64,000 nucleotides of DNA from Apostichopus japonicus (lineage: Eukaryota; Echinodermata; Holothuroidea; Aspidochirotida; Stichopodidae), in NCBI RefSeq assembly GCF_037975245.1, contig NC_092568.1:27276501-27340500 (forward strand). The letters are read 5' to 3'. The notes beneath the pieces were generated by a model, which worked only from the letters and a program-made list of their open reading frames with translations, made no database searches and was not told where the DNA came from. Both the position numbers and the translations under genes were made by a program. Positions 1 through 15,300 of this stretch are shown here, in pieces (positions within the stretch are counted from its first letter, which is position 1; every line of letters begins with the position of its first letter).

Positions 1-356
1 ATCATGAACAAAGGTTCATATATTTTATTGCTAATTACTTGAGTTGAGTGAGATAATTGTCTTAACGACTAAATAAAATGGTAAAAAAATTCAAAGAACT
101 TCTAACTGAAATGATTATCTTGCTGTAAGTGATGTCTAAAATGCAACATTAAAATGAATATTTGATAAGATCTTCAGGATATTTCACAATCCAGTTTTAG
201 ACAAGTTTGTAAATCAGTTGGTACAATATGTTGGTGACATTTGATGACGTGAAGGTTTTGGTTAATGTTGTAGGTAAAACAGCGAATTCATGATAAAAAG
301 ATGATTTATTATTGTCCAGTTAAAACATTTCTTACAAATATTACTCCCCTTTTCAG

Positions 357-3300
357 GAAAAAGTCTGTATTATCTAGAGATGATCTACAAATACAATGGC
401 GCCCTCTATATCAGTTGATGGAAGGCATCCTTTATTCATCAGACGAAGGCCTAGGATTGGAATGGCTCCCATCGTGAGTATCAGTTTTTACCCTCAGTAC
501 CAGAAAAGTATCATGACAAGTCTTGAATTTCAAACTTGAAATAAAAAAAGAAAGATAAAGTAAAAATATACATTACATTGACTTTTATACTGTAGCTCTG
601 TATTGTTGTTTCAGACTGCTTATGTACTGTTAATCTTACTTTGCAGGGAAAATTTTGGTCGTCTGGTGGTCCGAGACAACCAAAGTTCTGTTCAGACAAC
701 AGAAATCAGGTTAAGAGGTTGTCTGATGGGTGACTAGTTGTTTACTGTACACCAAATTCAGACCGTTTTTTCAGATAATTTTTTATTTATCTTTCACAGA
801 TCCATTGAAGGGACTCTGCAGAAACTCATTCAGGTGGCAAGAACGTAAGATTAAGCTTATCATTTTACCCAAGTTGAAAAATCGCTCTTCATAAGATGTC
901 TCCATCAAATTCTTTAAGTGACATTTCAAGCTTTGTTATACGTATTGGTGTTTTTCATAGAGGTAATGCTTCATGTTTGCTTCTAGTATCTGTTGGGTTG
1001 GATGTTTGGTGAAAATTGCTTTAAAGAAATTTTAACAAAGTCTAAGATTTAAAGAAAAATATAAAAATACAGACCAAGTAAGTACAACACATTGCTCCAA
1101 CTCCTCTCTGAATAACCTGTTTATATTGTTAAATATTGAAATTAATTATGGAGATTTGAGATTAAGTTTTCTAATTTAATCTTATTTGAATAAAGTACAT
1201 CTTGCAATAACTTGAGATGCAGCACCAGGCAACCATGTCAAAATGCCTTTCTTTTTTCCCAAGACTTCAGTACTTGGAATGAAGCTTCCGGAAAACATGC
1301 TTAATACTGCCATGCAATCCACCACATACTGTAGGATCAGATTGCATAACTGCATGTGCCTAAATTCCTACTGGGCTTTTACTTTATGTTTGTAGCATAG
1401 ACTGTGTAGGAGACCTCATGACAGATGACCATATCTAACAGTCTTTTTTTGAGCACTGGCTACAATAACTGACAAGAAATTCATTTTTTAAAAGGAATCA
1501 TATGTTTCGCACCATGGTATCATCATTTGGCAGGTACTTCACCGTGGAGAGCACTCAAGAAATTCTGGATGAATTTCGACCCCTTCTCTGCCCCTTCGAT
1601 GAGACAATGTACAAAGGGCTGAGTTACCTCAAACTGTTCTTGCCAACGATGTTACCTCCCGAACATCACGATAAGGGCTTCAAGTGAGTTACTGTACCTA
1701 CGTCTCTTTGATATTACAGAGCTGAACTGCTATATTTTACTTTTGTTGTCTTCTCAATGCAGGGTAATCGATGAGAAGGAATTTAAGGGAAACAATACAA
1801 TGTACACATGCTAAATTCATATCTAGGTAGAATTCAATTGTTATCATTACTTCCTATTCCTCCTTGTTCCCAGTGAAGTTTATTGTTGGTTGAACACTTT
1901 CTTTGTGTGCTTATGAGAGGTTGAGACCATGTCAGCATGTCATGTGTAAGATATGTGAAACATACTAAAATGGGCTCGGGTCAAAAAATTATTTCCTTAT
2001 TTTATACACACTCAAAGCTGTACATGCCAATAATTACAAGCTGTGTCTAGGTTAAAATATATACAATTAGTAGTTAAATGATCGTGTGAGGTCATGAAAA
2101 TTTATTGGGTGAATATTTAGCTTCCCCCAGCGAAGGTGGCAGTTAAGTAATAAATTGGAAGACAGTAATAAAACTTTATAAAAGCAAAGGTTGCAGCTGA
2201 AACCAAGAGATGGAAGTTAATTCTCAATCATGCCTTGTTAGTTTTTATTTTGGTAGCTACTTCCATGTAACATTGTCTCTATTTAACTTCTAGGTTATGG
2301 CTGGATGAGATTATGGGCATACTGGCCACAAACCACAACTCACCAGCTTGGGAACCGGTACGTATCATTTTGAGAAAAGATTAGCAAAGTTTATAAAGTA
2401 TATTGCAAAGTTTATTATTGTTACTAGCCGGCTATATATATATATCTATATATCTATTATATGTAAAAACTGTGATATTTTACAGTACGAACAGGAGTTT
2501 TTATTCTGACCATGCATCAGTACTTTGTAAATGTGGATGTTGAAGACTACAGTAATCGAATACTAGTTCTTTCAAGTTGACAATAGCATTTAGTATAGGC
2601 ATGAAATTGTTATGTTGGAGATATTGCTCAGGATGAAACTATTTATGATATATTATATTATTATGTTATAAACATTCTGGGCTCAAAGAGGTTTGAAAGC
2701 CATTTACAGTATAACAGAATACTCCCTCAAGAACATTTGATGTGATTGGTGAAGATCATTTGCTCTGAGCAGGTGCTAAGAAAAGAGTCTGAAACAAACC
2801 CCAGTCCAATGATACTTCTACCCTGGATGGAGTAAGATAGAGGACTATTTGCAGCCAGAACTGACAAAGATTACAGGCATACAGTTTATGGAAATGAACA
2901 AAAGGAAGTACAGTAAAATTAAAAATCCCTCAATCAAGTTAATCAGTTGTTCATAGAACAGTTTTCACATTCTACCAACACTTCCATTAATCAGGTTTTG
3001 ATGTTTCCAGCTTTAAATAGAAGGAATGTCATGCCATATTTCTCTCTTTCCTGTGTGTCTTTCTTAGATGGTGATTGACCTATTAGCAAGGACAGCCTCC
3101 AGGACTCTCGGTTATATTGACTGGTCAGAATTTATACCAATGGTGAGAAAACTCTGTAGTTTTAATCATGCTTTGAGTTGAGGTAAGATTATCAGGCATA
3201 TAACAATACATCACGTGAACTAATTGCAGCTGCTTACTTTGTACGGCATCAAGTAAATACCTCATTTGTTTCTCGGTGTAAACGTTCATGCGTGTGTACC

Positions 3301-6300
3301 TTTGATGGTTTGTGTTTGTTTCTTAAATTTGATGTTTAGGTCTGTTCCTTCTTCATTCCATCAAGTTAGCCATTTATTAATTTTTGAGAAAACAAATTGT
3401 TGATCATAATTAAGGAAAATATTAAATGTTGGTAAAGTAACTTTTCTTGTAGATGTGTGCCATTCTCAGTTCCGATGTTTTCAATCATATTTCTTTCTTG
3501 GGAAACGATACTAGCGCGAGTACGTTTGACAGAATGACAGCCAAAAATGCAAAGAGGATTTTGTAGCTGAATTTAGCACAGTTAGTATTGTCTTAGGACT
3601 AGGCTATCCATTCTGTAAATCAAGTTGAGATTTTAACAGTGGTTGTCTAGAAGTAATAAGAATATGGAATGCAGTGTCACTATAGTTTCACTTTGAAAAA
3701 GTTAGAGGGGCCTTATGTTTCAATCCTCTGAGGATCTTCTTCAGAGGCAAACTTAAACGAAACCAGAAAGGAGACATTAAAACTAGACAGACAGACTAAT
3801 TTGGACTGATGAACGACGAATAAACTAAAAATTGACTGAGCATAAGAACATACTCCGTGAACAAATCTTTTGCGTAGCTTGGTGACAAAATGCCGACCCA
3901 ATTAAATGTCTTTGCCTCTCGATAGTTTACAATCGTGGGTTAATTACTTATGTATTTTGTTTAACAAGAAATTTCACTTGCCACTCAGTAATGTATTTTT
4001 TCTGTTTTCAATCAGTTCTTTACTAGGTTTCTTAGAAGTTTTAACTTACCTGTTGGGACGAAAAAGCTTCAGATTGGTAGATCTGGCAAAGGGTATGAAT
4101 GCCACAACTCCTGTCAGTTGATAGTGTACATGTTGGTAAGTAGTATATAAGTTACATGAATGGATAGACCACAATGCAGATTACCAGGTTAAACTTGTAC
4201 AATATAAGGAATAGAATCATGCAAGCGACCAGGTCATTACTTCCACTCGGCTCTTAACAGCCCCTCCTCCAATCTCATCTCATCTGTCTTCTTCTTGCCT
4301 AGAGGCAAATAAGGCCTCCACAGAGCGTCCCCATTCATCTCGTGCGGCAGCTGCGTTTCTGGCCTCATTCCAGGATCGCCAACCAGCTCTCTCTCTCTCT
4401 TTGTCCACTGTTCTGCGCCATGTTGTTTTTGGTCGCCCTCTCTTTCTCCTGCCCTCTGGTGCCCAAGTCATGCTGATGTTGCTGACGTTGTTTGGGTTTT
4501 GGCGCAATATATTCCCAATGAATTTCCATCTTCTTTTCTTAATTTTGATGCTTAGTGGTCCCATTTTTGCTCTCTTTAGCAGTTCCTTTGTGCTGACCCG
4601 TTCTTGCCATCTTATCCCTAGCACTGTCCTGAGGCATTTGTTATGAAATATATCGCTTTTCATCCCCCTTATTCATTTTCCAGTTCTCGCATCCATATAG
4701 ACCAATTATTTCCTTGTTTTGACAGTTGTCATTAAGAAACTTGTTCATAATCAAGTTAGCTGGTTTACACCTGTGGTTTACTTTATGTTATAAAATAATA
4801 ATAAGGAACACATAGACCAGGGAATTGATGTGTATATTCTTAATGATTTTTAATCATCAATTTGTGTGACAATGTTGGTATAAGTGCAAGGCACAAGCAA
4901 AATGCTGTAATGCTTCACTCTAATGATTGCATGCTGAGATATTAAAAGTGTAAACACAACCAATTGCCTTTAATGATGGTTGTCACTGATATAATTCAAC
5001 TTTCTTTATAGGGTCCAGATGGCGTCTGTCAAAGTTATTTGGAGAAGTTTTTTGCTGCTATAGAGTCTTACTTTCATCCATCTAACATTGGCAAGTACAC
5101 GGTAAGCCAAAAAAGTAGTTTCTAGTTGAAACAAATGAAATTAAGTTGATAGCTTGGTGTAATGTGTAAACGAACTCTTGCATGATATCAATAACTGTCT
5201 TGTTATCTTGGGTTACATATCTTTTGTACTTTGCATGGGCAGGAGAACTTACATCGTAAACATTGCCAATATCTTTAGTAACTTAGGAGATTTTATTTAT
5301 GGAAATTAATTTCATGCTGTATTTTTACAACTTTTGTATTTTCTAGTTCAGACTTCAGAGAATTCTTTCGAAGTTGCCTTCCCTATTGGTGGACAGACTG
5401 CACAGGTAATTCAGTATTCTGTAAAACTATTTGTGTTTTTTTTAAGGTTATTACAGTAAATATTTGGTGATTATTTTCTAAATAAAGTGCCTGTTGTACA
5501 GTTTATGTGTTAATAGTTCATTTGATTGATAGAATTTCATATATTTTATCCTACAGTAAGTTGCATTTGGGTTTATAATCCAATGCATTTATTACATGAT
5601 TGAGTGGTATAGAATGTACATTTTATAGGTATCTGGGTTGTAATGAAAGAAGAGCACTCCAAACCATGTAACCTTTGGGAAAGTTCTTAAAAAAAAAGAA
5701 AATTGGCCTATAACAATGCTAAATAATGGTAAATTATGACACATTCCACTAGATGAAGACCATTTCTAAATCAATTAAACAATATATTGAGTAGCTTTAG
5801 TGTTAACTTTGTGCCTGAAGGTAACCTCTGATATCCAAACCAATCCTTTCTGCTAGAACAGTCACCAAATCTGATCAATTATGCCTTAAAATGTAAAGCA
5901 AATATTGAATTTTGCACCAAAGGTACATGAACCTAGTAAAAGGTGCAGTATGCAATATGCTTGCTTTTCAAGTCATTCATTAGTAGTTTAATCCTTTATA
6001 TTTATTAAAGAATATGCTTAGTTGCAGAATTGATTATTTATGTAACATATTTCTTGAAGTTTCCTTTGAATTGATAACAGATGTTCAATAGGTATGGAAG
6101 CATCCGGTGTGCCACTGATGCTACAAACATTACAGTTCATTTTTTTTATGAGCCATGTGTTTGCATGCTGAGTGAGCCGCCTTAAATACGCTACATACAA
6201 GAAGCAACTGTTTGATCAGTTTTCATCTGTTTTGTTCTGCAGAGAGCGACACGGCAAACCTTATTGGTATCCAGTGATTCCAGATTCTGCCAAGCTCACG

Positions 6301-9300
6301 GAAAAGGACATCACTGCCTTTGTTAACAGCATGAAACCCGTCGTATTCTTAGCCATCTACAGTAAGATTGGTAGCTTGGATGCCGCAATAGCTCTGAAGA
6401 ACCTGGCATTGTTGAGACCAGAATTGGTTGTAGCTCCTCTGCTAGACAAGTAAGTCTGTAAATGCATTCGTTTGGTATATTTACGCTGACTAGGTCGATG
6501 AGGAAACATTGTTGTGAAAGATGCAGATTGTAGGATTAAAATTAATGTAAGTTGATCGTTTCATATTCGCATTAAACAGATTATCGTGTTTGAATTGATC
6601 AGAGAACACAAAAGTTAGGACATAAAAGCCCCCTCCCACTCTCCCGACCAATAACACTTATTATGATAGTGCAGTGATTTTTCATTGAATGTTCAATCAT
6701 CAGACTGCAGATTTTTGAATAATTGTTTTTTTTTTTTTATGCCATTCTTTGTATAAACCATCAGGACTTACCATGCGTTGGAAACATTAACAGAACCCCA
6801 CCAACTGGTGGCCACTTTAAGCTGTGTGCTAGCAGTCTCAAGGACCTTGCTGAAGGGTGGAAAATGGTTGCCTGATGGTCCAGCCCATCTGATGCCACTC
6901 TTACAGTCATGTCTCCCTGGAATTGATGCTAATGACAACAAAAAGTGCATGGTAGGTTTGAATTCATCTGTCAGTTATGGTTACTCATAACGTATGATAT
7001 ATGCTGACACATCTTTTACATATCACAATATCAATTTTGGGGATGCAAACTGCTGTTAGACATATGAAGCCCAGATTCTCAATTCCTCAAAACAACATTT
7101 TTTTTTTCCAGTTGACAGTAATTCCTTGTATGTTTTGTACCTAGGACACAATCCATTTTTGATAAATTCCAAGGATTCAAACCATTTTGGATAAGAACAT
7201 ATGGATGTGTAAAAGTAAGTTGGCCTGACGTTTCGATCCTAGCAGGATCTTCTTCAGAGGCTAAAAAAAAAAAAAGGAAAGAACATATGAAGGCGACTGT
7301 TCCAGATTAAAGGTGAAATTTTTCGTCAGAGCTACCCTCAACTGAGAAATGAAAATACAGTTTCATATATGCGAGACTAATACAAGGCAAAACAGAACAG
7401 TGAAAATAGAACAGAAAGAAATAGAAGTCGATAATAGTGGAAGAGGAGAGTTGGAATTAAAAGAGAAGAAACTGTTACAAATAGAGAAAGATGAGATGGA
7501 GCTACTGACTCAAAGACATTGATGGAGGGGAAAAATTATACATTGAAAGCATGTTCTAGGAAAAGATTCATCTGATGGCCGTTTTTCATCTCGTCACCTC
7601 TGGGTTTTTTAAATTTATTTATTTAATGTATTTACTATTGTGATCATATTGGCTGATATTTCTTTCTTTGACATGGTCAATTTTGTTAATGGCTTCTTCT
7701 TTATTAACCTGTTCCTTGAAGCTGACCAAACACATAATGACTATGATTTGACTTTGTTTTGGTCTTAGGTTACACTGCAGATCATCAGCACAATGGCCAT
7801 GCTGGCCCCTTTTGTCGATTGCTCTCAAGCTCACCTTGTACGGAATGACCTCAGCGAACAGGAGAGGGAACTTTGTTCGGCAACAGCTGGCTTTGAGGAT
7901 TTTGTCCTAATTTTCTTAGAAAGGTCAGTTATAAACCTAAATGACGAAAGTAAGAATTATTAAATGGTTATATATGTCTGAATGGAAATCGTATTGAATA
8001 TGACCTCAATCTGACAGAGTTTTCCCTGGTGTGGGGTTATGTCCATGCTTGGTCATGAGGTCTTCATCTGTGTTTAATATTCCATTTGCAGGTGCTTTGC
8101 GGTTGTGGATGCAACGGTAGTTGAGAGTGGGTCCAGTAACAACCAGAGTCGAACCAATATGCAGGACAGCCTCAGTAGCTATGTGATGGGGACAGCTTTG
8201 TACTTTGTCTTTACACAGTGTTCTCCGGCACTGTTTGAGGTATAAACAAAGAGTGATGCAAACCTGCTCAAGTAATAATCACTTGTTTCATGCAAATCCA
8301 ATATACGCACCAGAAGAAATTATCTAGAAGCAAAATACGAGACAGGGGAAGAGAGAGAGAGAGAGTGAGAGGAAGATAGTGAGGGAGATAGGGTGAGAGA
8401 TAGGGTGGGAGATAGGGTGAGAGATAGGGTGGGAGATAGGGTGAGAGATAGGGTGGGAGATAGGGTGGGAGATAGGAAGACATTGGGGGGAGAGAGGAAG
8501 ACGGAATATTATAAACTAAAGGCTTCGAAAACATTTCTTTGATTCAGTCTTTCATGATTTTTTTATTTTGCTGTGCCATTTTTGGGGAGATGGGGTGGGG
8601 ATGGGGGGATAGGGAAAAGGAAACTAACTAAGCACTTAAAATATCAAATTGTTTGTTTGTTGTTAGTAAAATGTCAATTTTGTTGGTAGGTTGCTGTGGA
8701 CAAGTTGATCAAGTATGTGATGAGTACTATTCTGGAAACAGATCTAGCAGGGAGAACAGTAGCTGTACTATGCAGAGAGGCTGTCAAGGTAAGAACATAG
8801 ATGGCATGTTGCCAAAATCAACATTCAGACAATGCAATGAACACAACCAAACCAGTGTTGGCATTGGGGGAAATTTGGGGGTAATTTCCTGCAACATTTC
8901 CTGGTACTTCACCATTTCTGTAGTTGCAAAATTTGCCAATAGCAAGCCGGATATTATAAAGTTTTGTAAATTTTTGTAAGGAATAATGTGATTGGTCAAA
9001 TCTTCCACAGAGAAAACACTGGCTTTGATAGTGCGACACTGCACAGGGTGTATTGTGTGTTTTGGTCGCAATGGTCGACTGTGCGTACCGCACTGTATGT
9101 ACTATATATATATGCGTTAAATCTCGGTACGGGCATATGTATGTACACACTAACATCATGAATCCCCCTAAAAACAAAAAATACCCCAAAACCTTGAAAG
9201 TAAACCCCAAAATATATTGACTAGGAGAATTCCCCCCCCCCTTTTAACATCCTAGTGATAACAATGAACCAAATGCAAATCCAGTTGTTATGAACAAAAC

Positions 9301-12300
9301 ATGCAGTACTTCATATGTTACATGAACCATTTTACAAATGAAATTTTAATTATTTGAAATATATGATAATTTATCCAGTCTCGCAGTATCTCATGGACAT
9401 TCCTGTTTGCGGTATTCCTGTATGACACACCTGCTGTATCATGACTAACCAGAGGCCTCAATCAATAACATGAATACCTGTTAATGTGCAGTAGCATCTT
9501 TTGTGTCTTCCCCCCTATCAGGGAACATTTCACCTTTCTTCCATCCTATTCTTCTTCATTATAGTTTTATTTTATTATATTTTCTCCCCCTTCCAATATT
9601 AGGTGAACCCTACTGTAACGTTAAAGAAGTTAGTCCCTCGCTGTAGCCAGCTGCTTATCAACATTTGCTCATCTCAAGAGATTCAGGAAGAGGAAAACCT
9701 GGACCATGAAGTCCTTTACAATCTGCTCCTTTTCTCTGAGGTATTTTATATTTTTCTTCTTCTTCTTCTTCTTCTTTTTTCATCTCTAGCAACTTCTCAG
9801 TACTTTATGTGATTGATTTCAAACATGATGAATCAGTATCCATGTATCTGTTTTTCTAAAAAATATAATTCCTAGTGTCATGCTTTCTCAATAGACCATC
9901 GTCATGAATCAAGTAGACAATAGATAATTTAATTTGTTATTAATCGTTATATCAGAGAGATTCATAACATCCGTAATAGACGAAACAAATTAATCATTTT
10001 TTTTTCATATTCTAAGATTCATTTGTATTTCACACACGGTAATGCCATTGATAATTCTAGTTTTGAATGCATTTGTGTTTGTTTTGGTTTTCACAGATCA
10101 TCCATTTCTCAACTCACAAAATACTGGATTATAAGGAGGAGGTCTTCAATGTCTTGGAGCATAGTCTACACTTGACCTGCAAGGAAGGCTATCAGAGGGG
10201 ATGTTACATTTTTAAGAACTTTCTGCTGACATTGACCGAAACGTACCCCAAGGAGCATCGCAGCGTCGCAGAGGGATTCGACAGACCCCTGGAGGAGTAT
10301 TTGCCAATTAGGGTACCTCTACGAAATTCTATTAATTCTCTCAGTAACTATCGGAGGTTTCAATCATTTTGTACCTATTGAGAGTCCTGTGGTCCTAAAA
10401 GAATAAGTACAAAGATTTATTCATACTATCCTCAGAAAAAAGCAGATTGTCTTTTCTCCTTTTGTTGTCGCCTTGCTGATGGTGATTAAGAAGGGTCTTG
10501 AAAGGGTTCTCACAAAGTACCATCAACAAGGGTTGTCTTATTAGTGTCCTCAGCAAGGATCATTAATTAACAATTAATTAATTTCCAAGGGTTCCCAATG
10601 TTTCAGTGACAGCAACAAGGGTCGCCCATGGATCTCCATAAAGGGTCCTTGCTAATAGTCATTTACAGGTGTCTTCATTAAAGGACCTCAACATTTCTCT
10701 GACAGAGAAAGCATAGCCGGGTCTCTAAATAAAGGTTTTCAATCAGGACCCTTTTAACCTTCACAATTTGTTTAAAAGGGTCAATTTAGTTTAAAGTTTA
10801 ATATGAAGTATAGAAAAAGGGGTCACACTAATGAAATTATATACTAACAGAATTATGACCTTTTTAAGAATAGCTGATATTGTATAGTTGATGAGTCCTG
10901 AAGTATCATGTCTCTCCTGTCATTAATGTGTATGATGAATGTGATATATTGAGTTGTATTAAGACTTGCAGAGTCGTTTAGTAAGAATTACATTAAAAGG
11001 GTCTACACTATTTACTTACCTGTCTACACATCAGGGATGCACTACCATCCTCCATTTGCTAGTTGGCTAATCAGCCAAGATATAGGTTAATGGTTAATAC
11101 TATTGTAGTTTTTAGTTCATTATTTCAAACTCTATCTCAGGCCTTGAAGTGCAGGCTATTGGCAGGCTATGCATTGTGGATTTTGCTTTTAACCAGTATA
11201 TAAAAAAAGGCACTTGCATTTTTTCTGCCAGTAGCCATTAAGAACGTAAAATTTAATACAGTAACTGATGTTTGCTGTAATTCAAGGAAAATGAAACAGA
11301 TTTTATAAGCAATGGCTTTCTTATCATGTGGCTAAACTTGTAGGACTAATATCTTGTATCTATAATGCAAAGTAGATTCCAGTTAGAGAATAGAAAATTT
11401 AGCGTGTACCCATTAATACATTGACTGATCAAAATTGTGGTGAATTATTTAAAATTTGATCGTTTCTTCCTGTCCTAGGATTTTGCAAAAGCCGGTAACC
11501 TGGATGACTTACAGATGGGATGGACAGTTCCAACAGCAGAGAGCATCGGTGTTGTCAAGGAAGCATTGGACAAGTTTCTCTATCCTGAACTGAAGAAACT
11601 GGAAGATTATACATCAGGGACAGAGATGACCAGGTGAAATATTGTCATACATTAAATAGCTTATTAAACAAAAGGATTTTTAAAGTAAAGAATGGCTCTA
11701 ATTTGTTGTCTTTAATGTACAGGCTGTTAATTAATGTGGAGATGGATTATTAAAGAGTATAGTGCAGTTATCAAACGTCTTGTCTATAATGAAAATGGTT
11801 ACTTTTGGATTTTTGCTGTCAATAGTCATCCAACTAACCCTCACTGTACGTCATTGAATGTTACAAATATTCCCTTTAATAATGTTACTTACCCATTCGG
11901 TGATATGATTTGACATTTGTTGCATAATCACAAGTTCCCCATCTCCTATCCTTCCCTCCCCTTCAAAAACTAGCAGGAGAGTTGGTCATTGAATAAAGCA
12001 TAGCAATACCATTGTTTTCATTTCCTGATATGGACAGGCAGAAGCAGTTTTCACAAGCTAAACATGGACAAAGTGTAAGCATCATATGTTACGTTCAGTT
12101 TAACAGTTGTGAGCTTTACACGCTCAGTTAATAAGTTGATATTTGCACTGACCAATAAACTGAATGAACAACTGACAAATATATCCGTCCGTTTTGAAAA
12201 ACATCGTACTGTGTCAGCTTTCTTCTAGGTGAACTTGAGGGAGTCGTATCTCTTCTGATTATTATTAATATTATTTCTATACTTGTTTACTTTTCAGAGA

Positions 12301-15300
12301 GAAATTGCTTCAAAGTTTAAAGATTGTCTCCAGTGCTCTGTACGGATGTGCTGGTCTGCTACCGTTGTGGGACAGTCCACCGATAACAGAAGTGTAAGTT
12401 CTGTTAAACATTTTACAAATTAATTATTTCTTGTATAATTTCACATTTCTTCTCCATATTTGTACCTTATCATTGTGTTAGATGTCTTGGTGGATAAAGT
12501 CTTACAATTTTTATAGCAAGGAGACTGGTTTCAGTTAGAGGGTAAAAATGCAGATATCATATAAAGGGAGGTAATGACCTGCTTAGTAAAGCTTGTTGGG
12601 TATAACAAGACAGTTACCTTATGTGAGTGAGTCATCTGTTGACCAACTTTTATTTACCAGCCAAGTTGGAATGTCACTTAACCTTTGTTATCACGTTTAG
12701 GTCACCAAATTTGGGAACAATTTAAAACTTTTACAGGGGTCGAAAATGCGTCCCTTAATGTAACTGCAACGTCTTCTGCAGTTTGGAGTAAATTTGACCA
12801 GTTTTTAAATCAATTTGAAGATGACAAAGTATTGATTCTAGTGGTGGTGTTCTTGGTTTGGTGGTAGTATTTAAAGTAAATATTCCTGTTATTACACTTT
12901 CAAAGTGCACCTTTTCCATATAACCATGTTACAGTTTAATACTTAGTCTATGTTCATGCTAGTTTTTCATCCATTTGAAGTTGCCATATTTACCTGAAAA
13001 AAAACATTTAACATCGATCACATTCTCAACTATAATATCCAAGTGTTGTGACAATGAAAGAAAAATTGATTATATATTGTCTCTTGGGTAAATTTTTATA
13101 AAACAGATGTATAAACAATAGGAAATTATTAATCAAACTTTAATAATGAGATGCTTGTTAATTTTCTATTGAGTGTATTCGAATTTGAAGTTGCCATATT
13201 TACCTGAAAAAAACATTTAACATTGGTCACATTCTCAACTATAATATCCAAGTGTTGTGACAATGAAAGAAAAATGATGTTTGGCGTTGTTTTTTTGGTT
13301 CTGTTAGGATTGATGGATGGCAGGCTCCTACCAAGCAGATCATGCTGGTTACTTCAACCTCTGAGTTTCGACCTCAGTTTAAAGGCACCAGGGAGAAGAT
13401 CCTGGACATCATTCACAATCTGCTGCAGCATGTCCTAGCAACGGTGGAAGATAACACAAAGGTCTTAGTAGTCATTGTAGATGTAAGTGCGATGGCAAGA
13501 ATGTAAACGTTAATATTTCTATTACGTTGCCCATTTCTTGTTTAAAAATATTTTATAAAGACCAGTTTTTCAAGAAGTTTTGGTCGCTCCTTATGATCTT
13601 GGTATAAAGAGATAAAATATTGTGAATCAGCAGATGGAGAATCTGATCTAGAGTAAAATGGTGAAGGACCATTGATAGAAAAATTACATTTGTAGGGTAG
13701 AAATATTCTCCTTAGTAGCCGCAAGAATTAAATAGAATTTAAAGTGGTGCCATGGTATCATTACCATCAAATTTTGAAGAATGGTTGTCTGTAATAGCTT
13801 TTGTCCGTTCAGCTTTTGTATCTTTTGTGGCAAGTTCAGTTTGTTTCCTTTATCTCTTGAAACATGCTCAGTTATTTGGCAGAGGGAGTGTTGGTGTTCA
13901 CAAAAGTAACAATGTAATAACCTAGGTCTGTGATTAATGGTCTGCATTAATGTATCACATCTAATTAGTTGATTATTTTCTCCCATCATGGCAGATCTTC
14001 AACCTACTGTTCAGATTTAGAGGAGTCGGTAAGAAGGATGTGGAAGCTCGGAAGAAAAGTCACTCTCTACAGAAGTCCACTTTCCAAGACAAGGTGAGAC
14101 GTTCAGTAAAAACACATTGTTAATGCACAGGATATTAATCTTCCGGTTAAAAAGAAAATCTATCTGCCAGTAATTGTCACGCAGAAATGTCTCTTTACAC
14201 GTGGAGAATATTAATTCCTAACTAACTGTGGTGAATCTTTTATATTAAAAGGTTTTTGGTTGTAATTAGTTCCACTTTTTTTGCATGCCAAAGTAATGAA
14301 AGCCTTTTGTAGTTCAAGAATGTTGTGCGTTTCCATCTAGCAAGCCCAAACTGCAGCTTATTCAGCTGATATCTTAGGCTCTCCTATAGATTGTTATCTG
14401 TGAGTAACATTCATAGACACAACCAGGTGATATGCCAGTTCACATCATCAAGAAAACCTGGAATTATTTTGATCACTTTTCTCTTCTTATTTTGAATTTT
14501 TTTATAATTGTTATTGTTGTTATTATTTTCATGATTATTAATATTGTTACTTTAATTTCGGACAGTTCACGTCATGAAGAATATCTGGAATTATTTTGAT
14601 CACTTTTCTCTTCTTATTTTGAATTTTTTATTATTGTTATGTTTGTTAAAATTATTTTTATTTTTATAATTGTTATTATTATTATGATTGTTACTTTAAT
14701 TTCGGACAGCTTCATGGCAAGAAGAAACACGTACGTGCCTTGTTGATAGAGAGGGTGTATCTGCAGCATCAAATGAGACAGGGTAAATTCAGCACCAATA
14801 ACTATTCAGAACTGGACAGGGTGGTTATGAAAGACTTACTACAGCTATCTATCAGCAGATACAGCGAGGTAAGAAAAGTAGCCACAACAGACAGGGTATT
14901 ATTCAAAATTTCAAATAGCTGTTTTGAGTTACTTGGGTTTGTTTATATAAATGGGAGGAATTTTGCTGCCCCATATGCATACGTTTTCAGTAACCTTAAA
15001 GTAGACACAAACCCAGCAGTCACCATTGGTCTCTAGAAATAGCCATAACTGTCATGCAAACCTTCGCCAAACAGCTAAGCAAAATCTAATTCTGCTTGGG
15101 AAATAAATAGATTTCATTTTCCATTAGACGCACAAGGCTGAAGACTTAATCAAGTCTAAGTGTGACATCATCGAGCCACATGTGCTTCATTTCCTCTTAA
15201 TGTGTTCTTTATTTGTTACAGTGTTAACATTCTGTAATAAAGATTTGTTCTTGCTGATGCTGAATCCCTTAACATGGCCTAAAGATGGGATTGGTATTTT

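Noticed and set aside
8268-8534. Pro/Tyr/Leu repeat protein on the - strand
   Set aside because: It is a translation of the G-rich 12-bp minisatellite and lacks splice or gene support.
12685-12867. Open frame considered as an extra PSME4 exon
   Set aside because: Exons 12298-12393 and 13308-13482 join in phase directly, and the frame does not resemble PA200.
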